DNA of 64,000 nucleotides from Pectobacterium peruviense (GCF_002847345.1 NZ_LXFV01000001.1:248001-312000); one strand, 5' to 3'; positions 1 to 9,541 are shown, counted from the stretch's first letter. Numbers and translations are program-made. Notes: generated by a model from the sequence alone, not told the origin.

Positions 1-1045
1 AGTCTTTCGCTCGGTACATTGCCAGCGTTGGAGACAGTTTTTCATGGGCAAACGGTTCGGATTCATCGACTGCCGTCACTTCACCGATCAGCACTTTGGT
101 GTTTGCAGGGACGGTGATGCCTGCCATTTCGGCGATCTTCGGTGCTGGTTGGCCAACAATGTCGGCATTCAGTGAACCGTTTTTCAGCAGAATGCTTTGT
201 ACGGCATGAAGTTCTTTGCCTTTCAGCATGTAGCCGCCGTGGGTAGCAAAACGCTCACGCACGGCATCATAGACGCTGTCTACCACGATGACTGACTGCT
301 CTGATGCACAAATGACGCCGTTATCGAAGGTTTTCGACATCAGGATAGAGGCAACGGCACGCTTAATATCCGCCGTTTCGTCAATAACAACGGGGGTGTT
401 ACCGGCACCTACGCCGATCGCTGGTTTACCTGAACTGTATGCCGCTTTCACCATACCCGGTCCGCCGGTAGCCAGAATCAGGTTGATATCCGGGTGGTGC
501 ATAAGCTGGTTGGATAAATCGACGGACGGTTGATCGATCCAGCCGATGATATCTTTCGGGGCACCTGCGGCAATCGCGGCTTGCAGAACAATGTCTGCGG
601 CTTTATTGGTCGCGTTTTTTGCTCGTGGATGAGGAGAGAAGATGATCCCGTTACGGGTCTTCAGGCTGATCAGCGCTTTAAAAATCGCGGTAGAAGTGGG
701 GTTGGTGGTGGGAACAATACCGCAAATCAGGCCAATAGGCTCTGCAATCGTAATGGTACCGAAAGTGTCATCAGTAGAGAGGACGCCACAGGTTTTTTCA
801 TCCTGATAGGCGTTATAAATGTATTCGGATGCGAAGTGGTTTTTGATGACTTTATCTTCGACGATCCCCATACCGGATTCAGCAACTGCCATTTTTGCTA
901 GCGGGATACGGGCATCCGATGCCGCGAGTGCGGCAGCACGGAAGATCTTATCCACCTGTTCCTGACTGTAAGTGGCAAATTCCTGCTGTGCCTTTCTTAC
1001 TCTTTCGACCAGTGCGTTAAGTTCAGCAACGTTGGTTACGGCCAT
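1..1045 (-). CDS. adhE: AdhE bifunctional aldehyde-alcohol dehydrogenase, N-terminal part (runs off left edge)
   Basis: Reading the minus strand from the ATG at 1045 gives an uninterrupted frame of about 348 residues starting MAVTNVAELNALVERVRKAQ, which I recognise as the CoA-acylating aldehyde dehydrogenase half of AdhE. The enzyme reduces acetyl-CoA to acetaldehyde and then to ethanol in fermentation. The catalytic cysteine is visible in GVICASEQ at residue 246 (codon 310-308), the usual position in the family. The iron-dependent alcohol dehydrogenase half (roughly residues 450-890) lies outside the window. The start has a GGAGAG-like ribosome site just upstream. AdhE is cytoplasmic and typically induced without oxygen; I found no perfect FNR or ArcA box in the upstream region. 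Identity is secure; only completeness is unknown. Confidence 0.97.
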   Translation of the reverse strand, partial: MAVTNVAELNALVERVRKAQQEFATYSQEQVDKIFRAAALAASDARIPLAKMAVAESGMGIVEDKVIKNHFASEYIYNAYQDEKTCGVLSTDDTFGTITIAEPIGLICGIVPTTNPTSTAIFKALISLKTRNGIIFSPHPRAKNATNKAADIVLQAAIAAGAPKDIIGWIDQPSVDLSNQLMHHPDINLILATGGPGMVKAAYSSGKPAIGVGAGNTPVVIDETADIKRAVASILMSKTFDNGVICASEQSVIVVDSVYDAVRERFATHGGYMLKGKELHAVQSILLKNGSLNADIVGQPAPKIAEMAGITVPANTKVLIGEVTAVDESEPFAHEKLSPTLAMYRAKD

Positions 1046-2085
1046 AATGCTCTCCTGATAAATGTTAAACTCTTTCAGTCAATTGTTCGCCGGATAGAAC
1101 AGTATAGATAAACGAGCGGGGTACGTTTCCGTTACCAAGCTATTCTTTCCTGCCGACCTCACGTTAATTGACTCAAAGAGCTTGTCAGACGCCGTTATGG
1201 CGCGATTTCTACTTTTTAAAATACTGTAACCGCCGATATCGTAAATTTTTGAAATATTGTTTTGAAAATAGGTCAAAATTAAGAGGATTTACGCGTTCAC
1301 TACGGTATGGAATGAGCATACCTATTTGTGGGTGCCTTTTTTGTGATCAATATCGAATTTTCTTTAAGCTGACACCATTCAGCATGATAGTGTTGATAAT
1401 CAATATCATTCATTGAGTAAAGACGGGCGCTTTTCTACTCACAACGGAGCGGGAAGGTAGAATCGACGGCGGTGATGCCGATAATTGTCGGCGTCAATTC
1501 CGAGCTCAGCCTGTTCGTATAATAGAGACAACCCGTCGTATAAAACGTGTTCGTATAAATATTGCTTATATCTTAATCGGGTTAGTTATTTTACGTGCCG
1601 CCTATCGCTGGGAGGTTGGGGACCATAAAGCGTGTATGGTTAGTAATGGAATTGTTAAAATAATAACATTTCGTTCAGATAATGACGCGGATAGGTAAGC
1701 ATGCGTCATCATTTTTGTGCTGTGAAAATGATGAAACCCACTACGATGTTTTTTTGTTCAAAATCTATAAATTGCTGAATATTTAAAAAATACTTGCAAA
1801 ATAAGATAAAAGACATTGATTATCATGGGGTTAATGTTTGTATCACGCTATTGCAATAAAACATCTACCCGCCTGTAGTAAAGAAAATTAAGCAACATCA
1901 ATGTAAAAATATTGGCGAATGTGTCCGCTTTTGATAGCTTCGAGTGTCGACCTGTTATTCGTTATTCACCCATAAATTAATTTTATGATTTATTTGGATA
2001 ATAGGCGTTCTTTTCTGCTCTATGTGACGGCAATTTTACGCATAGAGTCCGGTATGGCGTTGTATCAGACAGGGGCGTTTATAAA
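1046..2085. other. Gene-free 1-kb region between adhE and the opp operon
   Basis: No convincing coding frame lies here; the short frames present match nothing I know and lack ribosome sites. In E. coli ychE (a MarC-family membrane protein) occupies this place, and it is absent. The interval is AT-rich and must hold the adhE promoters (leftward) and the opp promoter (rightward). Sequences around 1392-1410 and 1815-1833 contain TGATAATCA or its complement, the core of a Fur box; I count about 14 and 13 matches of 19 to the Fur consensus, which is suggestive only. Long leaders are known for adhE in relatives. Confidence 0.6.
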
Positions 2086-3723
2086 GTGAAAATTTGCAAA
2101 ACAAAACGATGCTTTGTTACCAGTATGATTGCCGCAGCAGTGATGGCGTCATGCGTGAATGTTCAAGCTGCTAATGTACCTGCCGATGTTGAGCTGGCGA
2201 AAGAACAGGTTTTGGTGAGAAACAATGGCGCCGAGGTGTCATCACTGGATCCACATAAAATAGAAGGCGTACCGGAATCCAACGTCGCGCGCGATTTATA
2301 TGAAGGATTGGTGATTTCCGATCCTGATGGACACCCGATTCCCGGTGTGGCTGAGCGTTGGGAAAGCAGTGATTTTAAAGTTTGGACGTTCCATTTACGT
2401 AAAGATGCCAAGTGGTCAAATGGCGAACCCGTTACCGCACAGGATTTCGTTTATAGCTGGCAGCGTCTGGCCGATCCGAAAACCGTTTCCCCTTATGCCA
2501 GCTATTTGCAATATGGTCATCTGTTGAATATCGATGACATTATTGCCAGCAAGAAATCTCCCGATACGCTGGGCGTAAAAGCGCTCGATGACCATACGTT
2601 GGAAGTCACCTTAAGCGAGCCGATCCCTTATTTTTATAAATTACTGAATCACTCATCCATGTCTCCGGTAAATAAAGCGGCAGTGGAGAAGTTTGGTGAT
2701 AAATGGACCCAGCCGGAAAACTGGGTAGGGAACGGCGCCTACCGTCTTAAATCCTGGGTAGTGAATGAACGGCTTGTGCTGGAGCGTAACACCCAATATT
2801 GGGATAACGCCAAGAGCGTGATTAATCAGGTCACCTACCTGCCGATTTCTTCTGAAGTTACGGATGTTAACCGTTACCGTGCGGGGGAAATTGATGTCAC
2901 CAATAATAAATTACCCATCGAGCTTTTTCAGAAGCTAAAAAAAGAAATCCCACAAGAAGTTAACATCAACCCCTATCTCTGCACGTATTATTACGAAATC
3001 AATAACCAGAAACCGCCATTTAACGATGTACGGGTACGTACAGCTCTGCGCATGGGGCTTGATCAGGACATATTGACCAATAAAGTTAAAAATCAGGGCG
3101 ACATTCCTGCCTATGGCTATATTCCACCCTTTACTGATGGCCTGAAAGCGCATACGCCAGAGTGGTTTACCTGGCCACAGGCGAAACGTAATGAAGAAGC
3201 GAAAAAACTGCTGGCGGAAGCGGGTTATACCGCAGAGAAGCCGTTGACGTTTAATTTGCTTTATAACTCGTCTGATTTGCATAAAAAAATGGCGATTGCG
3301 GCGGTATCGATCTGGAAACAGAATCTGGGCGTCGACGCGAAGTTAGAAAATCAGGAGTGGAAAACCTATCTCAGCACACGTCATCAAGGCAATTATGATG
3401 TCGCGCGTGCGGGATGGTGTGCGGACTATAACGAACCGACGTCGTTCCTGAATAGTATGCTGTCAGATAGCAGTAACAACACGGCGCATTATAAGAGCCC
3501 GGCGTTCGACAAGCTGATGGAGCAGGCTGTTCAGGCGAAAACGGACGATGAACGTGCACAAGTTTATCAGCAGGCAGAATCGCAGTTAGATAACGATGCG
3601 GCCATTGTACCGGTCTATTACTATGCGAACGCCAGGCTGATAAAACCGTATGTCGGTGGCATTACCGGCAAAGATCCGTTGGACAATGTACGGGTGAAGG
3701 ATCTCTATATCATTAAGCATTAA
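2086..3723 (+). CDS. oppA: OppA periplasmic oligopeptide-binding protein, first of two tandem copies
   Basis: This 545-residue protein begins with a signal peptide (MKICKTKRCFVTSMIAAAVM, then ASCVNVQA) and has the OppA/DppA solute-binding fold (SBP family 5). Signature stretches include NNGAEVSSLDPHKIEGVPES, WTFHLRKDAKWSNGEPVTAQ and GWCADYNEP. It would capture peptides in the periplasm and deliver them to OppBCDF. The start is a GTG with only a weak, distant GGGG ribosome site (AGGGGCGTTTATAAA), unlike the strong AGGAG of the next gene, so it may be made at lower level. It is the same length as, and nearly collinear with, the second copy. Differences cluster in places such as KLLNHSSMSP versus KLPVYVAMSP and in the C-terminal MEQAVQAKTDDE segment. 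Tandem duplication with later divergence is the simplest reading. Confidence 0.93.
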   Translation: MKICKTKRCFVTSMIAAAVMASCVNVQAANVPADVELAKEQVLVRNNGAEVSSLDPHKIEGVPESNVARDLYEGLVISDPDGHPIPGVAERWESSDFKVWTFHLRKDAKWSNGEPVTAQDFVYSWQRLADPKTVSPYASYLQYGHLLNIDDIIASKKSPDTLGVKALDDHTLEVTLSEPIPYFYKLLNHSSMSPVNKAAVEKFGDKWTQPENWVGNGAYRLKSWVVNERLVLERNTQYWDNAKSVINQVTYLPISSEVTDVNRYRAGEIDVTNNKLPIELFQKLKKEIPQEVNINPYLCTYYYEINNQKPPFNDVRVRTALRMGLDQDILTNKVKNQGDIPAYGYIPPFTDGLKAHTPEWFTWPQAKRNEEAKKLLAEAGYTAEKPLTFNLLYNSSDLHKKMAIAAVSIWKQNLGVDAKLENQEWKTYLSTRHQGNYDVARAGWCADYNEPTSFLNSMLSDSSNNTAHYKSPAFDKLMEQAVQAKTDDERAQVYQQAESQLDNDAAIVPVYYYANARLIKPYVGGITGKDPLDNVRVKDLYIIKH

Positions 3724-3795
3724 TCCGCAGCTATTTACGGTTTGATGCAAATGAAGTGAGCGAGCAGCGATTAATTTGGTGTTTAATCTCTGGTT

Positions 3796-3822
3796 ACCCA
3801 TTCCTACTCTGTGGGAATGGGT
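3796..3822 (+). terminator. Hairpin between the two oppA genes
   Basis: Perfect 9-bp arms ACCCATTCC (3796-3804) and GGAATGGGT (3814-3822) enclose a 9-base loop. No T-run follows, so this looks more like an mRNA 3'-end stabiliser or a weak attenuator than a strong intrinsic terminator. It separates oppA1 from oppA2 within a 191-bp gap that could also hold a promoter for the second copy. Confidence 0.4.
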
Positions 3823-3914
3823 CGTGAGTCGAATCGATTAATCGTTTTCTCACAGGACTCTAATTCAGGAATCGTGCTGGGATAACTAACACGACAACAT
3901 TACAGGAGAAAATA

Positions 3915-5552
3915 ATGACACACATCACAACTAAAAAAAGAGTAGCTGCCGCTATTATCGCGGCATTAAGTAGCACGATGGCTGTTTCTGCCTTCGCCGC
4001 GACCGTTCCCGCAGGCGTTCAGTTAGCAGACAAACAAGAATTGGTTCGTAACAACGGCGCTGAAGTTTCCTCTCTTGACCCGCATAAAATTGAAGGTGTG
4101 CCGGAATCTAACGTGTCGCGCGATTTGCTGGAAGGGTTGGTCATTTCTGACGTTAACGGCAAAACCAGCCCTGGTGTAGCGGAAAGCTGGGATAACAAAG
4201 ATTTTAAAGTGTGGACATTCCACCTGCGCAAAGATGCCAAATGGTCCAACGGTGAGCCCGTTACCGCGCAAGATTTCGTTTACAGCTGGCAGCGTCTGGC
4301 TGATCCAAAAACGGCATCGCCTTACGCCAGCTACCTGCAATATGGTCATTTGCTGAATATCGATGACATCATCGCTGGCAAAAAATCCCCAGATACGCTG
4401 GGTGTGAAAGCGATCGACGACCATACGTTTGAGGTCACGCTGTCAGAAGCCGTACCTTACTTCTATAAGCTGCCTGTTTACGTCGCAATGTCTCCAATCA
4501 ATAAAACTGTTGTCGAAAAGTTCGGCGAAAAATGGACACAGCCGCAAAACTGGGTCGGCAATGGTGCCTACAAACTGAAAAGTTGGGTGGTGAATGAAAA
4601 AATGGTACTGGAGCGTAACCCGCAATATTGGGACAACGCCCATACTGTGATTAATCAGGTCTCCTATCTGCCGATTGCGTCTGAAGTGACGGACGTCAAC
4701 CGCTACCGCAGCGGTGAAATCGACATGACGTACAACAACCTGCCAATCGAACTCTTCCAAAAACTGAAGAAAGAAATCCCGGATGAAGTGAAGGTTAACC
4801 CGTACCTGTGTACCTACTACTACGAAGTTAACAACCAGAAGCCGCCGTTTAATGATGTACGCGTACGTACTGCGCTGCGTCTGGGCCTGAGTCAGGATAT
4901 CCTGACCAACAAAGTGAAGAATCAGGGCGATATTCCTGCTTATGGTTTTGTACCACCGTATATCGATGGCCTGAAAGCCGCTGTACCTGAGTGGTTTACC
5001 TGGTCACAGACCAAACGTAATGAAGAAGCGAAAAAACTGTTGGCCGAAGCGGGCTATACCGCAGAAAAACCGCTGACGCTGAGCCTGCTGTACAACACGT
5101 CCGATCTGCATAAGAAAATGGCGATCGCCGCCGCTTCTATCTGGAAACAGAATATCGGTGTGGACGTTAAACTGGAAAACCAGGAATGGAAAACCTTCCT
5201 CAGCACCCGTCATCAGGGAACCTATGATGTAGCTCGTGCCGGATGGTGTGCGGACTATAACGAACCTTCAACCTTCCTGAACAGCATGCTGTCCGACAGC
5301 AGCAGTAACACCTCGCACTATAAGAGCAAAGAGTTTGATGCACTGGTGGCGAAATCCTTGCAGGTGAAAACTGACGAGGAGCGCGCTGCGGTTTACCAGC
5401 AGGCGGAATCACAGCTGGATAAAGACGCTGTCACCATACCGGTCTATTACTATGCGAATACCCGACTGGTGAAACCTTATGTTGGTGGATTAACGGGTAA
5501 CGATCCTCAGGATAATGTTTACGTGAAAGATCTTTATATCATCAAGCACTAA
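3915..5552 (+). CDS. oppA: OppA periplasmic oligopeptide-binding protein, second copy
   Basis: The 545-residue product has a classic signal peptide ending AVSAFA and the full OppA fold, with the same signature blocks as the upstream paralogue. It is the copy next to oppB and has a strong AGGAG site 7 bases before the ATG, so it is probably the main binding protein of the transporter. OppA binds peptides of about two to five residues in the periplasm with little side-chain preference, and it also feeds cell-wall peptide recycling. A hairpin followed by TTTT lies directly after the stop codon, as expected where the binding protein is made in excess over the membrane components. In other enterobacteria oppA mRNA is repressed by GcvB small RNA at its leader; I did not verify such a site. 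Confidence 0.97.
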   Translation: MTHITTKKRVAAAIIAALSSTMAVSAFAATVPAGVQLADKQELVRNNGAEVSSLDPHKIEGVPESNVSRDLLEGLVISDVNGKTSPGVAESWDNKDFKVWTFHLRKDAKWSNGEPVTAQDFVYSWQRLADPKTASPYASYLQYGHLLNIDDIIAGKKSPDTLGVKAIDDHTFEVTLSEAVPYFYKLPVYVAMSPINKTVVEKFGEKWTQPQNWVGNGAYKLKSWVVNEKMVLERNPQYWDNAHTVINQVSYLPIASEVTDVNRYRSGEIDMTYNNLPIELFQKLKKEIPDEVKVNPYLCTYYYEVNNQKPPFNDVRVRTALRLGLSQDILTNKVKNQGDIPAYGFVPPYIDGLKAAVPEWFTWSQTKRNEEAKKLLAEAGYTAEKPLTLSLLYNTSDLHKKMAIAAASIWKQNIGVDVKLENQEWKTFLSTRHQGTYDVARAGWCADYNEPSTFLNSMLSDSSSNTSHYKSKEFDALVAKSLQVKTDEERAAVYQQAESQLDKDAVTIPVYYYANTRLVKPYVGGLTGNDPQDNVYVKDLYIIKH

Positions 5553-5559
5553 TAATAAT

Positions 5560-5592
5560 GGCTGGCGCACGCAGCTGTGCTGCCAGCCTTTT
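5560..5592 (+). terminator. Attenuating hairpin between oppA and oppB
   Basis: GGCTGGC (5560-5566) pairs with GCCAGCC (5582-5588). The stem extends inward through CAC/GTG and is followed by TTTTAT. Because oppB starts only 14 bases later, it probably acts as a partial terminator within the operon, giving much more oppA message than oppBCDF message. Confidence 0.75.
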
Positions 5593-5605
5593 ATAGGTAC
5601 GAGCA

Positions 5606-6526
5606 ATGTTAAAATTTATTTTTCGCCGCTGTTTAGAGGCGATACCAACGTTATTTATTCTGATCACCATCTCGTTCTTCATGATGCGATTGGCACCCGG
5701 CAGCCCGTTTACCGGCGAGCGTAATTTACCGCCGGAAGTGATGGCGAATATTGAAGCTAAATATCATCTGAACGATCCAATACTCACGCAGTACGGTAAC
5801 TACTTACTGCAATTGGTGCAGGGTGATTTCGGCCCCTCTTTTAAATACAAAGACTATTCCGTGAACGATCTGGTCGCGACGTCTTTCCCTGTTTCTGCAA
5901 AGTTAGGGTTCGCGGCATTCATTCTCGCCATTGTTTTTGGTGTGAGTGCGGGCGTGATCGCCGCACTGAATCAAAATACGAAATGGGATTATACCGTGAT
6001 GGGGTTTGCCATGACGGGGGTGGTTATTCCCAGCTTTGTCGTCGCGCCGTTATTGGTGCTGATTTTTGCCATTACGCTGCGTTGGCTGCCCGGCGGTGGT
6101 TGGAACGGCGGGGCACCCAAATACATGATTTTACCGATGGTGGCGCTATCTTTGTCTTATATCGCCAGTATCGCGCGTATTACCCGAGGATCTATGATCG
6201 AGGTTTTGCACTCTAACTTTATCCGCACCGCGCGCGCCAAAGGGTTACCGATGCGCCGCATCGTTCTGCGCCACGCGTTAAAGCCTGCGTTGCTGCCCGT
6301 GCTTTCCTATATGGGACCCGCGTTTGTAGGGATTATTACCGGCTCAATGGTCATTGAAACCATTTTTGGTTTACCCGGTATTGGGCAATTGTTCGTGAAC
6401 GGCGCGCTGAACCGCGACTATTCACTGGTACTGAGCTTGACGATTTTGGTCGGCGGCTTAACCATTTTATTTAATGCGATCATTGACGTGCTCTACGCTG
6501 TTATCGATCCGAAAATTCGCTATTAA
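5606..6526 (+). CDS. oppB: OppB oligopeptide ABC transporter permease
   Basis: This 306-residue polytopic inner-membrane protein starts MLKFIFRRCLEAIPTLFILI. It has the family N-terminal hydrophobic helix, a periplasmic loop with RLAPGSPFTGER, and the ABC permease coupling motif around EVLHSNFIRTARAKGLP (residues about 195-212), which contacts the ATPases. With OppC it forms the channel for peptides delivered by OppA. It follows the oppA hairpin and precedes oppC by 11 bases, so the genes are co-transcribed. Length and sequence are typical of enterobacteria. Confidence 0.97.
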   Translation: MLKFIFRRCLEAIPTLFILITISFFMMRLAPGSPFTGERNLPPEVMANIEAKYHLNDPILTQYGNYLLQLVQGDFGPSFKYKDYSVNDLVATSFPVSAKLGFAAFILAIVFGVSAGVIAALNQNTKWDYTVMGFAMTGVVIPSFVVAPLLVLIFAITLRWLPGGGWNGGAPKYMILPMVALSLSYIASIARITRGSMIEVLHSNFIRTARAKGLPMRRIVLRHALKPALLPVLSYMGPAFVGIITGSMVIETIFGLPGIGQLFVNGALNRDYSLVLSLTILVGGLTILFNAIIDVLYAVIDPKIRY

Positions 6527-6537
6527 TTGGAGGCGTT

Positions 6538-7446
6538 ATGTTTTGGAATCGAAAAAACGTTGAAGCGTTAGAGAACTTCACCGAGCAGGCTGAGATTGAA
6601 GGCCGTAGTTTGTGGCAGGATGCGCGCCTGCGCTTTATCCATAACCGTGCTGCGCTGGCCAGTCTGTTTGTTTTGGCTGTGATTACTGTGTTTGTGATTT
6701 TTGCACCTCTGCTGTCTGCATTTGACTATGCCGATACGGACTGGGGAATGATGTCAGCCGCGCCGGATATGACGTCTGGACACTATTTTGGTACAGACTC
6801 CTCCGGTCGTGATTTGTTGGTCCGCGTTGCCATTGGTGGCCGCGTCTCGCTGATGGTGGGTGTCGCGGCAGCGCTGGTTGCCGTGGTCGTTGGAACGCTG
6901 TATGGCGCGATGTCCGGTTATTTGGGCGGAAAAGTGGATTCAGTGATGATGCGTCTACTGGAGATCCTCAACTCGTTCCCGTTCATGTTCTTCGTCATTC
7001 TGCTGGTCACGTTCTTCGGGCAAAACATGCTGTTGATCTTCGTGGCCATCGGCATGGTGTCTTGGCTAGATATGGCGCGTATCGTGCGCGGCCAGACACT
7101 GAGCCTGAAACGTAAAGAGTTTATTGAAGCGGCGATGGTTTCCGGTGTCTCCACGCGCGGTATCGTGCTGCGCCACATTGTTCCTAACGTGCTCGGTGTC
7201 GTAGTGGTTTATGCCTCTTTGCTGGTGCCAAGCATGATTCTGTTTGAGTCCTTCCTGAGCTTCCTGGGGCTGGGAACGCAGGAGCCGTTAAGCAGCTGGG
7301 GTGCCTTGCTGAATGATGGGGCGAACTCAATGGAAGTGTCGCCATGGTTACTGTTCTATCCGGCGGCGTTTCTTGTTGTCACGTTGTTTTGTTTTAACTT
7401 TATCGGCGATGGCCTGCGTGATGCCCTCGACCCGAAAGATCGCTGA
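6538..7446 (+). CDS. oppC: OppC oligopeptide ABC transporter permease
   Basis: This 302-residue partner of OppB has a cytoplasmic N-terminus of about 40 residues (MFWNRKNVEALENFTEQAEI), a first membrane helix near residues 41-62, and then the conserved GTDSSGRDLLVR stretch typical of DppC/OppC. The ABC coupling loop is the region around KRKEFIEAAMVSGVS. A GGAGG ribosome site precedes the ATG. The gene lies between oppB and oppD with gaps of about 11 bases on each side, as in E. coli, so assignment as the second half of the peptide channel is firm. Confidence 0.97.
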   Translation: MFWNRKNVEALENFTEQAEIEGRSLWQDARLRFIHNRAALASLFVLAVITVFVIFAPLLSAFDYADTDWGMMSAAPDMTSGHYFGTDSSGRDLLVRVAIGGRVSLMVGVAAALVAVVVGTLYGAMSGYLGGKVDSVMMRLLEILNSFPFMFFVILLVTFFGQNMLLIFVAIGMVSWLDMARIVRGQTLSLKRKEFIEAAMVSGVSTRGIVLRHIVPNVLGVVVVYASLLVPSMILFESFLSFLGLGTQEPLSSWGALLNDGANSMEVSPWLLFYPAAFLVVTLFCFNFIGDGLRDALDPKDR

Positions 7447-7457
7447 GGAGCATTAAC

Positions 7458-8453
7458 ATGAGCAAGATTGATTTAACGGGCGCGCAAGACGCGCTGCTAC
7501 ATGTTCAGGATCTACGGGTAACGTTTAAAACACAGGATGGAGACGTGACGGCGGTTAATGACCTGAACTTCACGCTCAATGCTGGTGAAACTCTGGGGAT
7601 TGTCGGTGAGTCTGGTTCCGGTAAATCACAAACAGCATTTGCGTTGATGGGGCTGCTGGCCCGCAATGGCCGTATTGGCGGATCGGCGCGTTTTCGTGGC
7701 AGAGAGATCCTCAATTTACCTGAAAACCAGCTGAACAAGCTGCGTGCTGAAGAAATCAGTATGATCTTCCAGGATCCGATGACTTCGCTGAACCCTTACA
7801 TGCGCGTCGGTGAACAACTGATGGAAGTGCTGATGCTGCACAAACGTCTGAGCAAAAGCGAAGCGTTTGAAGAGTCGGTCAAAATGCTGGATGCGGTCAA
7901 AATGCCGGAAGCGCGTAAGCGTATGAAGATGTACCCGCATGAATTTTCCGGTGGGATGCGTCAGCGCGTGATGATTGCGATGGCGCTGCTGTGTCGGCCG
8001 AAATTGCTGATTGCCGATGAACCGACAACAGCATTGGATGTAACGGTTCAGGCGCAGATTATGACGCTGCTGAACGAGCTGAAGCGCGAGTTTAATACCG
8101 CTATTATTATGATCACGCATGACCTGGGCGTGGTTGCCGGTATTTGTGACAAAGTATTGGTGATGTACGCAGGGCGCACGATGGAATATGGCGTTGCACG
8201 CGATGTCTTTTATCATCCGAGCCATCCGTATTCCGTCGGCCTGCTTAATGCCGTACCGCGTCTGGATGCGGAAGATGAGGTGTTGGCGACTATTCCGGGT
8301 AACCCGCCTAACTTATTACGCTTGCCGAAAGGATGTCCGTTCCAACCGCGCTGCCCGTATTCAATGGATGTCTGCCATAGCGCACCTGCGCTGGAATCTT
8401 TTGGTGATGGCCGCTTGCGCGCCTGCTTTAGAGCGATTGAGGAGGTGGTATGA
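7458..8453 (+). CDS. oppD: OppD oligopeptide ABC transporter ATPase
   Basis: The 331-residue ATP-binding subunit has Walker A GESGSGKS (residues 50-57), signature FSGGMRQRV, and Walker B LLIADEPTTALDV. The C-terminal oligopeptide/dipeptide extension has the cysteine pattern CPFQPRCPYSMDVC; related subunits bind an iron-sulfur cluster there. It pairs with OppF at the OppBC channel and hydrolyses ATP to drive peptide uptake. The last codons overlap the oppF start by 4 bases (ATGA), which suggests translational coupling. Confidence 0.97.
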   Translation: MSKIDLTGAQDALLHVQDLRVTFKTQDGDVTAVNDLNFTLNAGETLGIVGESGSGKSQTAFALMGLLARNGRIGGSARFRGREILNLPENQLNKLRAEEISMIFQDPMTSLNPYMRVGEQLMEVLMLHKRLSKSEAFEESVKMLDAVKMPEARKRMKMYPHEFSGGMRQRVMIAMALLCRPKLLIADEPTTALDVTVQAQIMTLLNELKREFNTAIIMITHDLGVVAGICDKVLVMYAGRTMEYGVARDVFYHPSHPYSVGLLNAVPRLDAEDEVLATIPGNPPNLLRLPKGCPFQPRCPYSMDVCHSAPALESFGDGRLRACFRAIEEVV

Positions 8454-9484
8454 ACAACGCGGACGAGAAAAAGGTGTTGTTAGAAGTGGACGATCTGAAA
8501 GTCCACTTTGATGTCAGAGATGATAAGCAGTGGTTCTGGCAGCCGCCGAAAAAACTGAAAGCGGTCGATGGTGTGACGCTGCGTTTGTATGAAGGTGAAA
8601 CGCTGGGCGTGGTAGGGGAATCAGGCTGCGGCAAGTCTACGCTGGCACGTGCCATTATCGGGCTGGTAAAAGCGACCGACGGGCGAGTCACGTGGCTGGG
8701 GAAAGATCTGCTAGGGATGAGCGCCGCCGAATGGCGCGCAGCGCGTAGCGATATTCAGATGATATTTCAGGATCCGCTGGCGTCGCTGAATCCGCGTATG
8801 AATATCGGCGAAATTATTGCCGAGCCGTTGAAAGTTTATCATCCAGAGCTTGATCGACAGACGGTGAAAGATCGCGTTAAAACGATGATGTTGAAGGTTG
8901 GACTGCTGCCGAGCCTGATCAACCGCTATCCACATGAATTCTCTGGCGGACAGTGTCAGCGTATTGGGATCGCGCGGGCACTGATTCTGGAGCCGAAGCT
9001 GATTATCTGTGATGAGCCGGTTTCTGCACTGGACGTATCAATTCAGGCACAGGTAGTGAACCTGCTGCGTCAGCTACAGCGTGAAATGCACCTGTCGCTG
9101 ATTTTCATCGCTCATGACTTATCGGTAGTGAAGCACATTTCCGACCGTGTGTTGGTCATGTATCTGGGTCATGCGGTAGAGCTGGGAACGTACGATCAGG
9201 TCTATCAAAACCCACAGCATCCGTATACCCGCGCGCTGATGTCTGCTGTACCGATTCCCGATCCCGATCAGGAACGCAACAAGAAGATACAACTGCTGGA
9301 GGGGGATTTGCCGTCACCGATCAATCCGCCATCAGGTTGCGTATTTTGCACTCGTTGTCCCGTAGTCGGCCCTGAGTGCTCGAAAACGCGGCCATTGCTG
9401 GAAGGGAGCTTTACACACGCGGTTTCGTGTCTGAAAGTCGATCCGCAAGCGCTGCTACCGGTCTCGGAAGCGGAAGCACAGTAA
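8450..9484 (+). CDS. oppF: OppF oligopeptide ABC transporter ATPase
   Basis: The second ATPase (344 residues) has Walker A GESGCGKS (56-63), signature FSGGQCQRIGIARAL, and Walker B LIICDEPVSALDVS. Its C-terminal peptide-transporter extension carries CVFCTRCPVVGPEC. It starts inside the end of oppD through a 4-base overlap and is the last gene of the operon. A hairpin shared with convergent yciU lies about 27 bases after the stop. Sequence and length match enterobacterial OppF closely. Confidence 0.97.
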   Translation: MNNADEKKVLLEVDDLKVHFDVRDDKQWFWQPPKKLKAVDGVTLRLYEGETLGVVGESGCGKSTLARAIIGLVKATDGRVTWLGKDLLGMSAAEWRAARSDIQMIFQDPLASLNPRMNIGEIIAEPLKVYHPELDRQTVKDRVKTMMLKVGLLPSLINRYPHEFSGGQCQRIGIARALILEPKLIICDEPVSALDVSIQAQVVNLLRQLQREMHLSLIFIAHDLSVVKHISDRVLVMYLGHAVELGTYDQVYQNPQHPYTRALMSAVPIPDPDQERNKKIQLLEGDLPSPINPPSGCVFCTRCPVVGPECSKTRPLLEGSFTHAVSCLKVDPQALLPVSEAEAQ

Positions 9485-9507
9485 CGGGTTTTATCGGTTA
9501 TTCATGT

Positions 9508-9541
9508 AAAAAAGGCGTCTCCTGCGGGAGACGCCTTGCGT
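9508..9541. terminator. Shared terminator between oppF and yciU
   Basis: Arms AAGGCGTCTCC (9512-9522) and GGAGACGCCTT (9527-9537) form an 11-bp stem with a TGCG loop. On the minus strand the stem runs into six Ts, so it is a canonical intrinsic terminator for yciU; on the plus strand the T-run is poor, but the hairpin could still end opp transcripts. Confidence 0.85.

Noticed and set aside
288-901. Two plus-strand frames overlapping adhE
   Set aside because: They are antisense to an intact AdhE reading frame with catalytic Cys246 in place.
7716-8225. 169-codon His/Arg-rich frame antisense to oppD
   Set aside because: Shadow of a conserved ATPase gene; no ribosome site and no recognisable domain.
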